Source: Pseudomonadota bacterium
GTDB lineage: Bacteria; Desulfobacterota; Binatia; UBA9968
Direction: 5' to 3'
NCBI GenBank assembly: GCA_021324155.1
Contig: JAJPJQ010000038.1
Location: forward strand, 1-64,000
DNA length: 64,000 bases
Position 1 is the stretch's first letter. Every line of letters begins with the position of its first letter. This document shows, piece by piece, positions 8,889 through 17,976 of the stretch. The translations under genes were made by a program, and so were the position numbers. A model generated the notes under the pieces. The model was not told the DNA's origin. It saw only the letters and a program-made list of their open reading frames with translations, and did not search any database.

Positions 8889-9611
8889 TCAGTAGTACAA
8901 ACGACCTTTGTTCTGATCCGGAATCTGCAGACCCATTTGTTCGATGAGCGCGTTCACTTCCTGACGGTATTGCTCGCGCGCCTCGGCGTTGGTGCGGCGC
9001 TTGAGGCCCCACTGACGATAGCGCTCGGAGCGGTAGGAGTCCGCGCGGCCGAACATATCTAGGCCTTTCACGTACCAGAAATCGACGGCCTTCTGCACGC
9101 GCTCTTTCGCCTCGCCGCCTTTCGCGGCGTATTCGGCGGTCTTATTCGTGCCGAAGTCGATGTGCCCTTCCTCCTCGCGGATCACCTGGCTGTCTTTTAC
9201 GACGCGATCGAGCGGCAGGTAAGAACAATCGAGGAATTCTTCCAGCTGATAGCGGCCGACGCGGTCGATCAGAAAGCCGAAAACGGCGTAATCTTCCCAG
9301 GTCTTGATGCTGCCGCGGAACGCCTCGACGTAGCGTTTTTCGTTGGGCCAGTTGAGCACGTAGGAGACGTCGACGCCGATATCACCGGCCAATTTCGCAA
9401 TCTTGCGGAAGTGATCGATCTCCTCCGCCGCGGTGCGCGCGACGATGAGCTGATCGACTTTGCTGGGCGCCGTCGGCAGGATGTTCTTCACGTAGAGATT
9501 CGGTCCGCCGATCTCGCAATCGGCCTGGATCGCGAGGACCCGGCGCAAAAGGTCCTGGTATTCCGGGTCCTGCTTTTGAAAGTCTTTCAACTCGATTTTC
9601 TCGTTGAACAT
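8889..9611 (-). CDS. PaaA/BoxB-like ferritin-type diiron protein
   Basis: Ferritin-like protein of the phenylacetate-CoA oxygenase group (PF05138-like), 240 aa. Two EExxH-type iron motifs are visible: AEEIDHF near residue 70 and REEEGHIDFG near residue 145, with flanking helices EIGGPNLYV and QLEEFLDCSY. Family members activate O2 at a diiron centre to epoxidise or hydroxylate aryl-CoA substrates. The start at 9611 follows a strong GGGAGG site; an in-frame ATG-free extension to 9653 is less likely. No other paa or box genes are present; the partner genes are a 63-aa protein and possibly etfBA, so the substrate is unknown. Confidence 0.8.
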   Translation of the reverse strand: MFNEKIELKDFQKQDPEYQDLLRRVLAIQADCEIGGPNLYVKNILPTAPSKVDQLIVARTAAEEIDHFRKIAKLAGDIGVDVSYVLNWPNEKRYVEAFRGSIKTWEDYAVFGFLIDRVGRYQLEEFLDCSYLPLDRVVKDSQVIREEEGHIDFGTNKTAEYAAKGGEAKERVQKAVDFWYVKGLDMFGRADSYRSERYRQWGLKRRTNAEAREQYRQEVNALIEQMGLQIPDQNKGRLYY

Positions 9612-9724
9612 CGCGCCCCTCCCTGAATTGTGCCGGACATTTACGCATACCAAATGGGTGTCGATAAAGCAATACTAACGGCCGTTCGGCAAGCCGACAC
9701 GCGCGCCGATTGCGCGCACTTTAC

Positions 9725-9745
9725 TTAGTGTTTTCCTGACACTAA
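9725..9745 (+). promoter_or_regulatory. Palindromic operator upstream of pncB (NrtR-like candidate)
   Basis: Perfect inverted repeat TTAGTGT (9725-9731), seven-base spacer, ACACTAA (9739-9745), ending 25 bases before the pncB start codon. NrtR-family NAD regulators bind palindromes of this general TAGTGT-ACACTA type upstream of NAD salvage genes, from memory of that family. The regulator gene is not in the window. Confidence 0.55.
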
Positions 9746-9770
9746 ACTGAACCAGCGGATCGAGGCTGCT

Positions 9771-11150
9771 GTGGAAGACCCCCGGGAACTCGCCCTTCTA
9801 ACCGATCTTTATGAGCTCACGATGGCGCAGGCCTACTTTCAAGCCGGCCGCGACGAATCCGCGACGTTCAGCCTGTTCGTCCGCGGTAACATAAAGAACC
9901 GCGGCTATTATGTCGCCGCGGGGCTCGAAGACGCGCTCGATTTTCTCGCGGCGCTCGCCTTCGACGGCGCGAGCATCGACTACCTGCGTTCGACGCGCAT
10001 CTTCGCCGACGATTTTCTGGATTATTTAAAAACGCTGCGCTTCACCGGCAGCGTGCGCGGGCTGCCCGAAGGACGCCTTTTTTTCGCCGACGAGCCGATT
10101 CTCGAAGTGACCGCGCCGATCATCGAGGCGCAGATCGTCGAGACGTTTCTCATCAATCAGATCAATCTCCAGTCGATGATCGCGACCAAGGCGGCGCGCT
10201 GCGTCGCCGCCGCCGGCGGCCGCGGCGTCGTCGACTTCGCGCTCCGGCGCACGCACGGCATTGATGCCGGCATGAAGGTCGCGCGCGCGAGCTATATCGC
10301 CGGCTGCGCCGGCACGAGCAACGTACTCGCGGGAAAGCGATACGCCATTCCCGTCGTGGGCACGATGGCGCATTCGTTCGTCTCGAGCTTCGAGCGCGAG
10401 ATCGACGCGTTCCGAGCGTACGCGCAGAGCTTTCCCGACGGCTGTGTGCTCCTGCTCGATACCTACGATACGATCGCCGGCGCGAAAAATGCCGTCGCGA
10501 TCGCCCACGAGCTCGCGGCGCGCGGCAAAAAACTCCGCGGCGCGCGCATCGACAGCGGCGACCTCGCCGTCCTCGCTCGCGAGGTGCGGCGCATTTTCGA
10601 TGACGCGGGTTTTCCCGAGGTCCAGCTCATCGCCAGCGGCGGTCTCGACGAGTACGATATCGCGGAATTCACCGCTAAAAATCTTCCATTTAATGCTTAC
10701 GGCGTCGGCACGCAGATGGGCACCTCCGGCGACCAGCCGTGGCTCGACACAGCCTATAAGCTCGTCGCGGCCGGCGGCCGCCCGGTTTTGAAATTGAGCC
10801 GCGGCAAGGCCTCGATGCCGGGCGCAAAGCAGATCTTTCGGCGACGCGAAGGCGACCGGCTCAAAAACGACGTCGTCGGTCTCGCGGACGAGAAATTGGA
10901 GGGCGAGCCGCTGCTGCAAACCGTTATGGAAAACGGCCGCGTCAAGGGCCCGCACCCCGCGCTCGCCGAGATCCGCGAGCGCTTTCGCGCCGACTTCGCC
11001 CTCCTCGACGACGGCGTCAAAGCGGTGCGCGCGCCGAGGCGCTTCCCGGTCGAGATCAGCGCCGAGCTCCGTCGTCTGCGCGCTCGCACCGTTCGGCGCG
11101 TGCGCGAGCGAATCGACGGCTTGACTCTCGGTAACCCGCACGGTAGGTAA
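9771..11150 (+). CDS. pncB: Nicotinate phosphoribosyltransferase
   Basis: Salvages nicotinic acid to nicotinate mononucleotide with PRPP and ATP, feeding NAD synthesis. The 459-aa protein has the signature LLTDLYELTMAQAYFQAG at the start, the active-site histidine region (VGTMAHSFVSSF near residue 205), RIDSGDLAVLAREVR near 260 and the PRPP-binding GVGTQMGTSGDQPW. The GTG start at 9771 follows GAGG by five bases. A perfect palindrome just upstream suggests repression by NAD status. An NMT1-like binding-protein gene follows 7 bases later, which hints that this binding protein might import a pyridine precursor; that is inference only. Confidence 0.93.
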   Translation: MEDPRELALLTDLYELTMAQAYFQAGRDESATFSLFVRGNIKNRGYYVAAGLEDALDFLAALAFDGASIDYLRSTRIFADDFLDYLKTLRFTGSVRGLPEGRLFFADEPILEVTAPIIEAQIVETFLINQINLQSMIATKAARCVAAAGGRGVVDFALRRTHGIDAGMKVARASYIAGCAGTSNVLAGKRYAIPVVGTMAHSFVSSFEREIDAFRAYAQSFPDGCVLLLDTYDTIAGAKNAVAIAHELAARGKKLRGARIDSGDLAVLAREVRRIFDDAGFPEVQLIASGGLDEYDIAEFTAKNLPFNAYGVGTQMGTSGDQPWLDTAYKLVAAGGRPVLKLSRGKASMPGAKQIFRRREGDRLKNDVVGLADEKLEGEPLLQTVMENGRVKGPHPALAEIRERFRADFALLDDGVKAVRAPRRFPVEISAELRRLRARTVRRVRERIDGLTLGNPHGR

Positions 11151-11157
11151 GTCGCAC

Positions 11158-12150
11158 GTGAAGAAAGCGGTTTCTCTCGCCGTCTCGGCTCTGCTGCTCG
11201 CTTTCGCGTCTGCCGCAGTCGCGCAAGGAAAGCCGGAAAAGGACCACGTCAATATCGGCTACGCCGCGCGCGCGGTCGTGCACTCGATTCCGTTCGTTAC
11301 CAAAGAGGCGGGCCTTTTCCGCGACGAAGGCATTCAGGTCGACGTTGTGCGCACGGCCGGCAACGTCGCCCCGATGACGCTCGTCTCCGGCGACGTGGGT
11401 TTTTCGATTATGTCGGCGTTTCTGCTCCTGCCGCCGGCAGTGCAGTACCGTGATCTCGTCATGCTCGCCGGCTTTACCCGCTACGCGTCGATGACGCTGG
11501 TCACCCGGCCCGAGATCAAGAGCGGCGGCGATTTGCGCGGCAAAATCATCGGCCTCCAGCGGCCTGGCGACGCCTATGAAAAGAACGCGCGCGTCGCGCT
11601 GCGCCACTTGGGCCTCGATCCCGACAAGGACGTTAAAATGCTCTATGTCGGCGGCAACGAAGTCATGTGGACGGCCCTGGAGTCCAAGCGCGTGAGCGCG
11701 ACGATGCTGACGCCGCCGAGCACGCTGTTCGCGCGCAAGGCAGGCATGAATTTTCTCGTGAATCTGTCCGATCTGAAAGTGGAATACCAAGGATCGAGCC
11801 TCGCCACGCGCCGCTCGTTTTTGAAAGAGAATCCGAACCTCGCGCTGCGCGCGGTGCGCGCGATGGTGCGCGGGATTCATTTCTTCAAGACGCGCAAGGA
11901 AGACACGCTGCGCATCCTCGCGAAGTTCTTCGGCACAAGCGACCGCGAGGCGCTGGAGGAATCCTGGAATTACGCCGGCGACGTTCCGACCAAGCCGTAC
12001 GTGGCGGAATCCGCCGTGCAGGCGGTGATCGATCACCTTGTCGAGCTGAACCCGCGCTTCGGCAAGCACGCGCCGGCGGAGTTCATCGAATCCGGGCCGC
12101 TTGCGGAGCTCGACAAGAGCGGCTTCATCGACCGGCTTTACGCGAAATAG
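11158..12150 (+). CDS. NMT1/SsuA-like ABC substrate-binding protein
   Basis: Periplasmic binding protein of the NMT1/THI5-like group, 330 aa. The signal peptide starts MKKAVSLAVSALLLAFASAA and ends at AVAQ. Mature part: VNIGYAARAVVHSIPF, KEAGLFRDEGIQVDVV, VSGDVGFSIMSAFLL and a C-terminal helical lobe. The GTG start at 11158 is 7 bases after pncB, so it is probably in the same transcript and may be under the same NAD-linked control. No permease or ATPase is adjacent. Ligand unknown; a nicotinate-like compound is a testable idea from context. Confidence 0.82.
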   Translation: MKKAVSLAVSALLLAFASAAVAQGKPEKDHVNIGYAARAVVHSIPFVTKEAGLFRDEGIQVDVVRTAGNVAPMTLVSGDVGFSIMSAFLLLPPAVQYRDLVMLAGFTRYASMTLVTRPEIKSGGDLRGKIIGLQRPGDAYEKNARVALRHLGLDPDKDVKMLYVGGNEVMWTALESKRVSATMLTPPSTLFARKAGMNFLVNLSDLKVEYQGSSLATRRSFLKENPNLALRAVRAMVRGIHFFKTRKEDTLRILAKFFGTSDREALEESWNYAGDVPTKPYVAESAVQAVIDHLVELNPRFGKHAPAEFIESGPLAELDKSGFIDRLYAK

Positions 12151-12152
12151 TT

Positions 12153-13340
12153 ATGCCGTTTTCCAAACTCGACCTGTCGCCAAAAGTTCTCGAAGGCGTT
12201 GCCGCGGCCGGGTATACCGACCCGACACCGATCCAGCTACGCGCGATTCCGCTCGTGCTCGCTGGCCGCGATCTGATCGGCTCGGCGCAGACAGGGACCG
12301 GCAAGACCGCCGCGTTCGCGCTGCCGATCCTCACGCGGCTGGACCGCCACGGCCCGCTGCGCACGCTCGTGCTCGAGCCGACCCGCGAGCTCGCCGCGCA
12401 GGTCGAGACCGCGATCCGCGATTACGGCCGCTTCACCGATCTCCGCACCGCGGTCGTCTTCGGCGGCACGGGCTACGGGCGCCAGGACGAGGCGCTCAAA
12501 AAAGGCGTCGACATTCTCGTCGCGACCCCGGGGCGGCTGCTCGATCAGATGCAGCGCGGCATGGTGAAGCTCGACAAGATCGAAATCCTGGTCCTCGACG
12601 AAGCCGACCGCATGCTGGACATGGGCTTCATGCCCGACGTGCGCCGCATCGTCGAGCGCTGCCCGAAGGACCGCCAGACGATGCTTTTCTCCGCGACCAT
12701 TCCGCCGGAAATCGACCAGCTCTGTAAATGGGCGCTGCGAAATCCGGAGACCGTCGAGGTCGGCGTGCGCCGCTCTCCGGCGGAGACCGTAACGCATGCG
12801 CTCTATCCCGTCGCCAGCGATCAAAAACAGGAGCTGCTCGAAGAATTGCTGAAGCGCACGGATTACGACCAGGTGCTGATCTTCTGCCGCACCAAGCACG
12901 GCGCCGACCGCGTCGCGCACAAGCTCCAAGGCCAAGGGCACTCGGTCGCCGTGCTGCATTCCAACCGCACGCAGCGCGAGCGCGAGCAGGCGCTCAACGG
13001 CTTCCGCAACGGGCGCTACGAAGTGATGGTCGCGACCGACATCGCCGCGCGCGGCATCGACGTCGAGCAGATCAGCCACGTCATCAACTTCGACGTGCCG
13101 CATCATCCGGAAGATTACGTCCACCGCATCGGCCGGACCGGCCGCGCGCTCGCCGCCGGCGACGCGTTCACGATCATGATCGCCGAGGATATTCCCGAGG
13201 TAAACGCGATCGAGCACTTCATCGGCCAGAAAATTCCACGCGTGAAGCTCGACGACTTTCCCTACAAGTACACGCGGCTGCTTCAGGCCGCGCCGGCGCC
13301 GGTCTTCGGCGGCCGCTCGCGTCCGAAGAGCCGCTGGTAA
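12153..13340 (+). CDS. rhlE: DEAD-box ATP-dependent RNA helicase (RhlE-like)
   Basis: RNA helicase that unwinds structured RNA in ribosome assembly or mRNA decay. The 395-aa protein has all core motifs: Q motif (TDPTPIQLRAI), GSAQTGTGKT near residue 44, PTRELAAQ, TPGRLLDQM, VLDEADRMLD near 149, FSATIP, IFCRTKHGADR, ATDIAARGID and YVHRIGRTGRA near 325. It ends soon after domain 2 with a short basic tail (GGRSRPKSRW), as in RhlE. ATG 12153 begins two bases after the preceding stop. Frames reading upstream from here belong to the binding-protein gene and are not part of it. The exact paralogue name is less sure than the family. Confidence 0.94.
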   Translation: MPFSKLDLSPKVLEGVAAAGYTDPTPIQLRAIPLVLAGRDLIGSAQTGTGKTAAFALPILTRLDRHGPLRTLVLEPTRELAAQVETAIRDYGRFTDLRTAVVFGGTGYGRQDEALKKGVDILVATPGRLLDQMQRGMVKLDKIEILVLDEADRMLDMGFMPDVRRIVERCPKDRQTMLFSATIPPEIDQLCKWALRNPETVEVGVRRSPAETVTHALYPVASDQKQELLEELLKRTDYDQVLIFCRTKHGADRVAHKLQGQGHSVAVLHSNRTQREREQALNGFRNGRYEVMVATDIAARGIDVEQISHVINFDVPHHPEDYVHRIGRTGRALAAGDAFTIMIAEDIPEVNAIEHFIGQKIPRVKLDDFPYKYTRLLQAAPAPVFGGRSRPKSRW

Positions 13341-13373
13341 GCGAAATCTCGACTGTTCGACCGAGAAAGATCA

Positions 13374-15113
13374 ATGGAACCACTCGATCTCCTCGCCAAC
13401 ATCGGGCTTGCGTTCACCGTCGCGACCGTTTTCGCCTTCCTCGCGAAAACGCTGAAGCAGCCGCTTTTGCTCGCATATCTCCTCGCCGGGGTCGTCATCG
13501 GCCCCGAGCTCGGGTTCGCCTGGGTGCGCAACCGCGAGGCGATCGAGCTCATCTCCGAGATCGGCCTCATTCTGCTGCTCTTCATCATCGGCCTGGAGAT
13601 TGACCTCAAAAAACTTCTCGGCGCGGGCAGGCCGATCATCGTCGCCGGCATCACGCAATTTCTCTTATGTGCCGCGCTCGGGTTCGGCTTCGCCTGGCTG
13701 CTCGGCATGGCGCTGGGCGGCGGCAGGTTCGACGCGATCTATCTCGGCGTTACGCTCGCGTTCAGCAGCACGCTGATCGTCGTCAAGCTGCTCTACGATA
13801 AGTTCGAGATCACGACGCTGCCGGGCAGAATCACGCTCGGCGTGCTGGTTTTTCAGGACGTCTGGGCGATTCTCTTCCTCGCGCTCCAGCCCAACCTGCA
13901 CGATCCGCGCCTGGAGATATTCTTCAGCTCGCTCGTCACCGGCGTGGGGCTGGTCTTTCTCGCGCTCGGCGCGAGCCGGTTCATTTTGCCTCATCTCTTC
14001 GCGTTTGTCGCGAAGATCCCCGAGCTTTTGCTGACAACTGCGCTCGCGTGGTGTTTTCTCGTGAGCGGCGCCGCGGCGCTTCTGGGCCTCTCGCGCGAGA
14101 CCGGCGCGCTCATCGCGGGTGTGAGCATGTCGACGTTTCCGTATAACGTCGACGTCATCGCGAAGGTCACGAACATCCGGGATTTTTTCGTCACACTTTT
14201 CTTCGTCGCCCTCGGGATGAAGATTCCCCAGCCGTCGCTCGCGATTCTGGGCCAGGCGCTCGCGATGTCCGCCTTTCTCATGGCAAGCCGCTTCCTCAGT
14301 GTATTTCCCGTGCTCTACGCGATGGGGAACGGGCTGCGCGCGAGCCTCATTCCGTCGATCAATTTGTGCAACATGAGCGAATTTTCACTTGTCATCGCGG
14401 CGCTCGGGCTCGGGCTCAAGCACATCGGCGCCGATCTCGTCGCCTCGTTGACGTTTGTCTTCGCGATCACGTCGGTGCTGTCGACCTATCTCATCATGTA
14501 CAACCACGAGATTCAGGGATTGCTCGCGGCCGGTCTCGGAAAGTTCGGCCTGAAGGAATTCGGGCCGACGGAGGCGACGGCCGACAAAACCGAGGAGGAA
14601 AACCGCATCGTGTTTCTCGGCTTTTTTCGCGAGGCGAGCTCGATCCTACAGGAGCTCGAGCTGCTGGCGAAGGATGCGCGCGCGAAAGCGGCGCTGCGGC
14701 AGATTCTCGTAATCGACTTCAACCCCGTTGTCCTCGAGGAGCTCGGCCGCCGCGGCATTCGCTCGCTCTACGGGGACGTGTCGAATATGGACACGCTCCA
14801 TCACGCGCATATCGAGACCGCGAGGATCGTTATGTCGACGATTTCCGACGCCGTTCTTCGCGGCACGACGAACGGCCGCATTCTCCACCAGGTGCGGCAC
14901 GTCTGCCCCGAGGCGCAGGTGCTCGTCGCCGCGGACACGGTCGACGCCGCGCTCGAGCTTTACGAACAAGGCGCCGATTTCGTCTATGTCTCCCGACTGT
15001 ATTCCGCGCGGTACATGTCCGACGTCATCGTCCACGCGCTGCAGAACGGCTTTCAGAAGATACGCGAAGAGCAGTTGCACAAGCTCAAAAAACGGCGCGA
15101 AGTCGTGCAATAA
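13374..15113 (+). CDS. KefB/CPA2-type monovalent cation:proton antiporter with TrkA-N domain
   Basis: Inner-membrane antiporter of the CPA2 family, 579 aa. Residues 1-390 form about 12 membrane helices (Na_H_Exchanger) including LAGVVIGPELG, GLILLLFIIGLEIDL and VLVFQDVWAILFLAL. Residues about 405-540 form a Rossmann-like TrkA-N regulatory domain (ILVIDFNPVVLEELGRRG, GDVSNMDTL). The dinucleotide glycine motif is degenerate (FLGFFREASS), so NAD binding may be altered. No ancillary KefF/KefG gene is present. Likely exports K+ or Na+ in exchange for H+. Confidence 0.87.
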   Translation: MEPLDLLANIGLAFTVATVFAFLAKTLKQPLLLAYLLAGVVIGPELGFAWVRNREAIELISEIGLILLLFIIGLEIDLKKLLGAGRPIIVAGITQFLLCAALGFGFAWLLGMALGGGRFDAIYLGVTLAFSSTLIVVKLLYDKFEITTLPGRITLGVLVFQDVWAILFLALQPNLHDPRLEIFFSSLVTGVGLVFLALGASRFILPHLFAFVAKIPELLLTTALAWCFLVSGAAALLGLSRETGALIAGVSMSTFPYNVDVIAKVTNIRDFFVTLFFVALGMKIPQPSLAILGQALAMSAFLMASRFLSVFPVLYAMGNGLRASLIPSINLCNMSEFSLVIAALGLGLKHIGADLVASLTFVFAITSVLSTYLIMYNHEIQGLLAAGLGKFGLKEFGPTEATADKTEEENRIVFLGFFREASSILQELELLAKDARAKAALRQILVIDFNPVVLEELGRRGIRSLYGDVSNMDTLHHAHIETARIVMSTISDAVLRGTTNGRILHQVRHVCPEAQVLVAADTVDAALELYEQGADFVYVSRLYSARYMSDVIVHALQNGFQKIREEQLHKLKKRREVVQ

Positions 15114-15159
15114 CTCTTCATCCTTGGTTGTCTTACCGAATCGTGGCAGGCTATTGCCG

Positions 15160-15390
15160 ATGAACGGCGTCTTCGTAGCAACGTTCAAACAAGCGAAGCG
15201 GCTCATCGCGATCGTCGTCGGCTTTACTGTGCTACTCGTCGGAGTCGCGATGATCGCGCTTCCTGGCCCGGCGTTTATCGTGATTCCGCTCGGCCTCGCG
15301 ATCCTCGGCACGGAATTCGTGTGGGCGAGAAACCTGCTGAAGAAGATGAAGGAGAAGATTCGGGAGGCGACGAACTCGGTGAAATTATAA
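15160..15390 (+). CDS. Small PGPGW-family membrane protein
   Basis: 76-aa protein with two predicted membrane segments and the glycine/proline-rich centre [19 protein letters not shown] that marks the PGPGW (putative transmembrane) family, followed by a basic amphipathic tail ([13 protein letters not shown]). Function of the family is unknown. ATG 15160 is chosen because it begins the conserved part. It lies 46 bases after the antiporter gene and its last six bases overlap the end of the convergent P-type ATPase gene. Confidence 0.75.
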   Translation: MNGVFVATFKQAKRLIAIVVGFTVLLVGVAMIALPGPAFIVIPLGLAILGTEFVWARNLLKKMKEKIREATNSVKL

Positions 15391-17787
15391 GTCGACCTTA
15401 TTCAGCCGGAGCGCGTTCATGATCACCGATACCGAGCTGAAGGTCATCGCGGCGCTCGCGACAACCGGGCTCAACAGGATTCCGAAGAATGGATAGAGAA
15501 CGCCCGCCGCGATCGGCACGCCGAGCATATTATAGAAAAACGCGAAGAATAGGTTCTGGCGGATGTTGCGCATCGTGGCACGGGATAACCGCCGCGCTTT
15601 GACGATGCCGCGGAGATCGCCTTGCACGAGCGTGATGCCGGCGCTCTCGATCGCGACGTCCGTTCCCGTGCCCATCGCGATCCCGACTTCGGCCTGGGCC
15701 AGCGCCGGCGCGTCGTTGATACCGTCGCCCGCCATCGCGACGATACGTCCCTGGGCCTGCAAGCGCTTGACCGCCTCGCCTTTTTCCTCCGGCAAGACCT
15801 CCGACTGAAAATCGTCCACGCCGAGATTCTTCGCCACCGCCGCCGCCGTCGTGCGGCTGTCGCCGGTGAGCATGACGACGCGCGCGGCGTCGCCGTTCAG
15901 CGCGCGGATCGCCTCCGGCGTCGTCGGCTTGATCGGATCGGAGACGCCGAGCAATCCGGCGAGCCGGTTTTCGACCGCGACGAACATGACAGTCTGACCG
16001 CCGCGGCGAAGCTCTTCTGCTCTCGCGGCCAACTCCCCCGCGTCGATGGCCGATTCCGCGAGCAGCGCGGGATTCCCGAGTGCGACCTTTTTCCCGTCGA
16101 CGGTTCCGACAATGCCCTTACCGGGAATGGCTCGCGCGTTCTCCGCGCGCGCCGGTGCGACGCCGCGCGCTTCAGCGCCTTCGGCGACCGCCGCGGCAAG
16201 CGGGTGCTCGCTGCCGCGCTCGAGGCCGGCCGAAAGTCGCAAGAGTTCGCTCTCTTCCATTCCCGCCGTAACGACAGATGTAAGCCGCGGCTTTCCTTCG
16301 GTCAAAGTGCCGGTCTTGTCTACGACGAACGTGTCGACTTTTTCGAGCACTTCCAGCGCTTCGGCATTTTTGATCAGGATTCCCGCCGTCGCGCCGCGGC
16401 CCACGCCGACCATGATCGACATCGGCGTCGCGAGGCCGAGCGCGCACGGGCAGGCGATGATGAGAACGGCGACGGCGTTGACGAGCGCGTACGCGAGGCG
16501 CGGCTCGGGGCCGAATGCCGCCCAGACGAGGAATGTGACGGCCGCGATCGAGACGACCGTCGGCACGAAATAGGACGCGACGCGGTCGGCGAGCCGCTGG
16601 ATCGGCGCGCGGCTCCGCTGCGCGGCGCTCACCATCGCAACGATGCGCGCGAGCAGCGTATCGCTGCCGACGCGCTCGGCGCGCATGACGATGGAGCCGA
16701 TGCCGTTGAGTGTTCCGCCGGTGACTTTCGCTCCCGGACCCTTTTCCGCGGGAATCGGCTCGCCGGTGATCATCGATTCGTCGACGGCTGTGAAGCCTTC
16801 GAGCACCGCACCGTCGACGGGAATCTTCTCGCCCGGCCGGACGCGCAGGCGATCGCTCACTTGAACGCGATCGAGCGGTATGTCTTCCTCGCCGCCGTCG
16901 TCTTTAATTCTTCGTGCGGTCGCCGGAGCCAAGCCCAGCAGCGCGCGGATCGCGCCGCTCGTCCGGCTGCGCGCGCGCAGCTCCAGGACCTGCCCGAGGA
17001 GCACCAGGGTCGTGATGACCGCAGCCGCGTCGAAATAAACGCCCGCTTCGCCGCCGTGGCCGCGGAACGATTCAGGAAATAGATCGGGAAACAGGGTCGC
17101 CGCGAGACTGAACAGATAAGCCGCTCCGACGCCGAGCGCGATCAGCGTGAACATGTTCGGACTGCGGTTGAGGATCGACGCCCATCCGCGCTCGAAGAAC
17201 GGCCGGCCGCACCAGAGAACAACCGGCGTCGCGAGCGCGAGCTGAAACCAGTTCATCAGGCGCGGCGGAATGAGGCCTTCGAACGGCCGGCCGGGAATCA
17301 TCTCGGCCATCGCAAAGAAAAAAATCGGCGCGGTGAGAGCAACGGCGATCCAGAAGCGCCGCGTCATGTCGACGAGCTCGGGATTTTTTTCTTCAGCGAG
17401 CGTGACGGTCCGCGGCTCTAAAGCCATCCCGCAGATCGGACACGATCCCGGCTCCGGCCGCACGATCTGCGGATGCATCGGGCAAACCCATTCCGTTCGT
17501 GTTCGAGTCGGAGCGATGTTCACCGCTTCCAGCGCCATGCCGCATTTCGGGCATGGCCCGGGCATGGCCTGACGCACCTCCGGATCCATCGGGCAGGTAT
17601 AAACGGCGCCGGGCAGCGGCTTCTCGGGCGCGTGCACCGAAGCCGGCGTTAAGAATTTATCGGGATCTTGTTTGAAGACTTCGAGGCAGTGCGGGTTGCA
17701 AAAATAGTAGGTCTTGCCGGCGTGCGTGTGGCTTCCGGCGGCGGACTGTTCGTCCACTTCCATGCCGCAGACCGGATCGATGGGCAT
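15385..17787 (-). CDS. Copper/heavy-metal P1B-type ATPase with N-terminal YHS and CPMD-type metal domains
   Basis: Cu+/Ag+-type efflux ATPase, 800 aa, inner membrane. Instead of the usual CxxC HMA domains it has a YHS domain (1-48: [22 protein letters not shown]) and two zinc-ribbon-like heavy-metal modules ([18 protein letters not shown] near 63; [17 protein letters not shown] near 100). Core motifs: [12 protein letters not shown], the membrane CPC site ([12 protein letters not shown] near 446), the phosphorylated aspartate DKTGTLTEG near 488, and [12 protein letters not shown] near 688. It starts ten bases after a 50-aa YHS gene and ends convergent with the PGPGW gene. Confidence 0.94.
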   Translation of the reverse strand: MPIDPVCGMEVDEQSAAGSHTHAGKTYYFCNPHCLEVFKQDPDKFLTPASVHAPEKPLPGAVYTCPMDPEVRQAMPGPCPKCGMALEAVNIAPTRTRTEWVCPMHPQIVRPEPGSCPICGMALEPRTVTLAEEKNPELVDMTRRFWIAVALTAPIFFFAMAEMIPGRPFEGLIPPRLMNWFQLALATPVVLWCGRPFFERGWASILNRSPNMFTLIALGVGAAYLFSLAATLFPDLFPESFRGHGGEAGVYFDAAAVITTLVLLGQVLELRARSRTSGAIRALLGLAPATARRIKDDGGEEDIPLDRVQVSDRLRVRPGEKIPVDGAVLEGFTAVDESMITGEPIPAEKGPGAKVTGGTLNGIGSIVMRAERVGSDTLLARIVAMVSAAQRSRAPIQRLADRVASYFVPTVVSIAAVTFLVWAAFGPEPRLAYALVNAVAVLIIACPCALGLATPMSIMVGVGRGATAGILIKNAEALEVLEKVDTFVVDKTGTLTEGKPRLTSVVTAGMEESELLRLSAGLERGSEHPLAAAVAEGAEARGVAPARAENARAIPGKGIVGTVDGKKVALGNPALLAESAIDAGELAARAEELRRGGQTVMFVAVENRLAGLLGVSDPIKPTTPEAIRALNGDAARVVMLTGDSRTTAAAVAKNLGVDDFQSEVLPEEKGEAVKRLQAQGRIVAMAGDGINDAPALAQAEVGIAMGTGTDVAIESAGITLVQGDLRGIVKARRLSRATMRNIRQNLFFAFFYNMLGVPIAAGVLYPFFGILLSPVVASAAMTFSSVSVIMNALRLNKVDL

Positions 17788-17796
17788 GTAAAAACC

Positions 17797-17949
17797 TTAG
17801 CGGTTCTTCGTGAGATACTTCTCGGGATCTTTGTCGAAGGATTCTTTGCAGACCTTGGCGCAGAAATAATACGTTTGTCCTTTGTACGAAGACGTCGCCG
17901 CGGCCTTGCTCTCCTCGACAGTCATGCCGCACACGGGATCTTTGGCCAT
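17797..17949 (-). CDS. 50-aa stand-alone YHS-domain metal-binding protein
   Basis: Small protein whose whole length is one YHS domain: MAKDPVCGMTVEESKA at the start, then YYFCAKVCKESF and DPEKYLTKNR. The DPVCGM and FCxxxC cysteines are the likely metal ligands. ATG 17949 is preceded by a strong GGAGG site (17958-17962 region). Its stop codon overlaps the TAAGG that serves as ribosome site for the P-type ATPase ten bases on, so they form an operon. It duplicates the YHS domain at the N-terminus of that ATPase and is probably a copper chaperone or sensor-like buffer for it. Confidence 0.82.
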   Translation of the reverse strand: MAKDPVCGMTVEESKAAATSSYKGQTYYFCAKVCKESFDKDPEKYLTKNR

Positions 17950-17976
17950 AATGTCTTGCCTCCTGCAGCCCGCGAA

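Noticed and set aside
11667-12152. N-terminal extension of the DEAD-box helicase frame into the upstream binding-protein gene
   Set aside because: The extension is low-complexity Arg-rich shadow of the NMT1-like gene; the conserved helicase N-terminus starts at ATG 12153.
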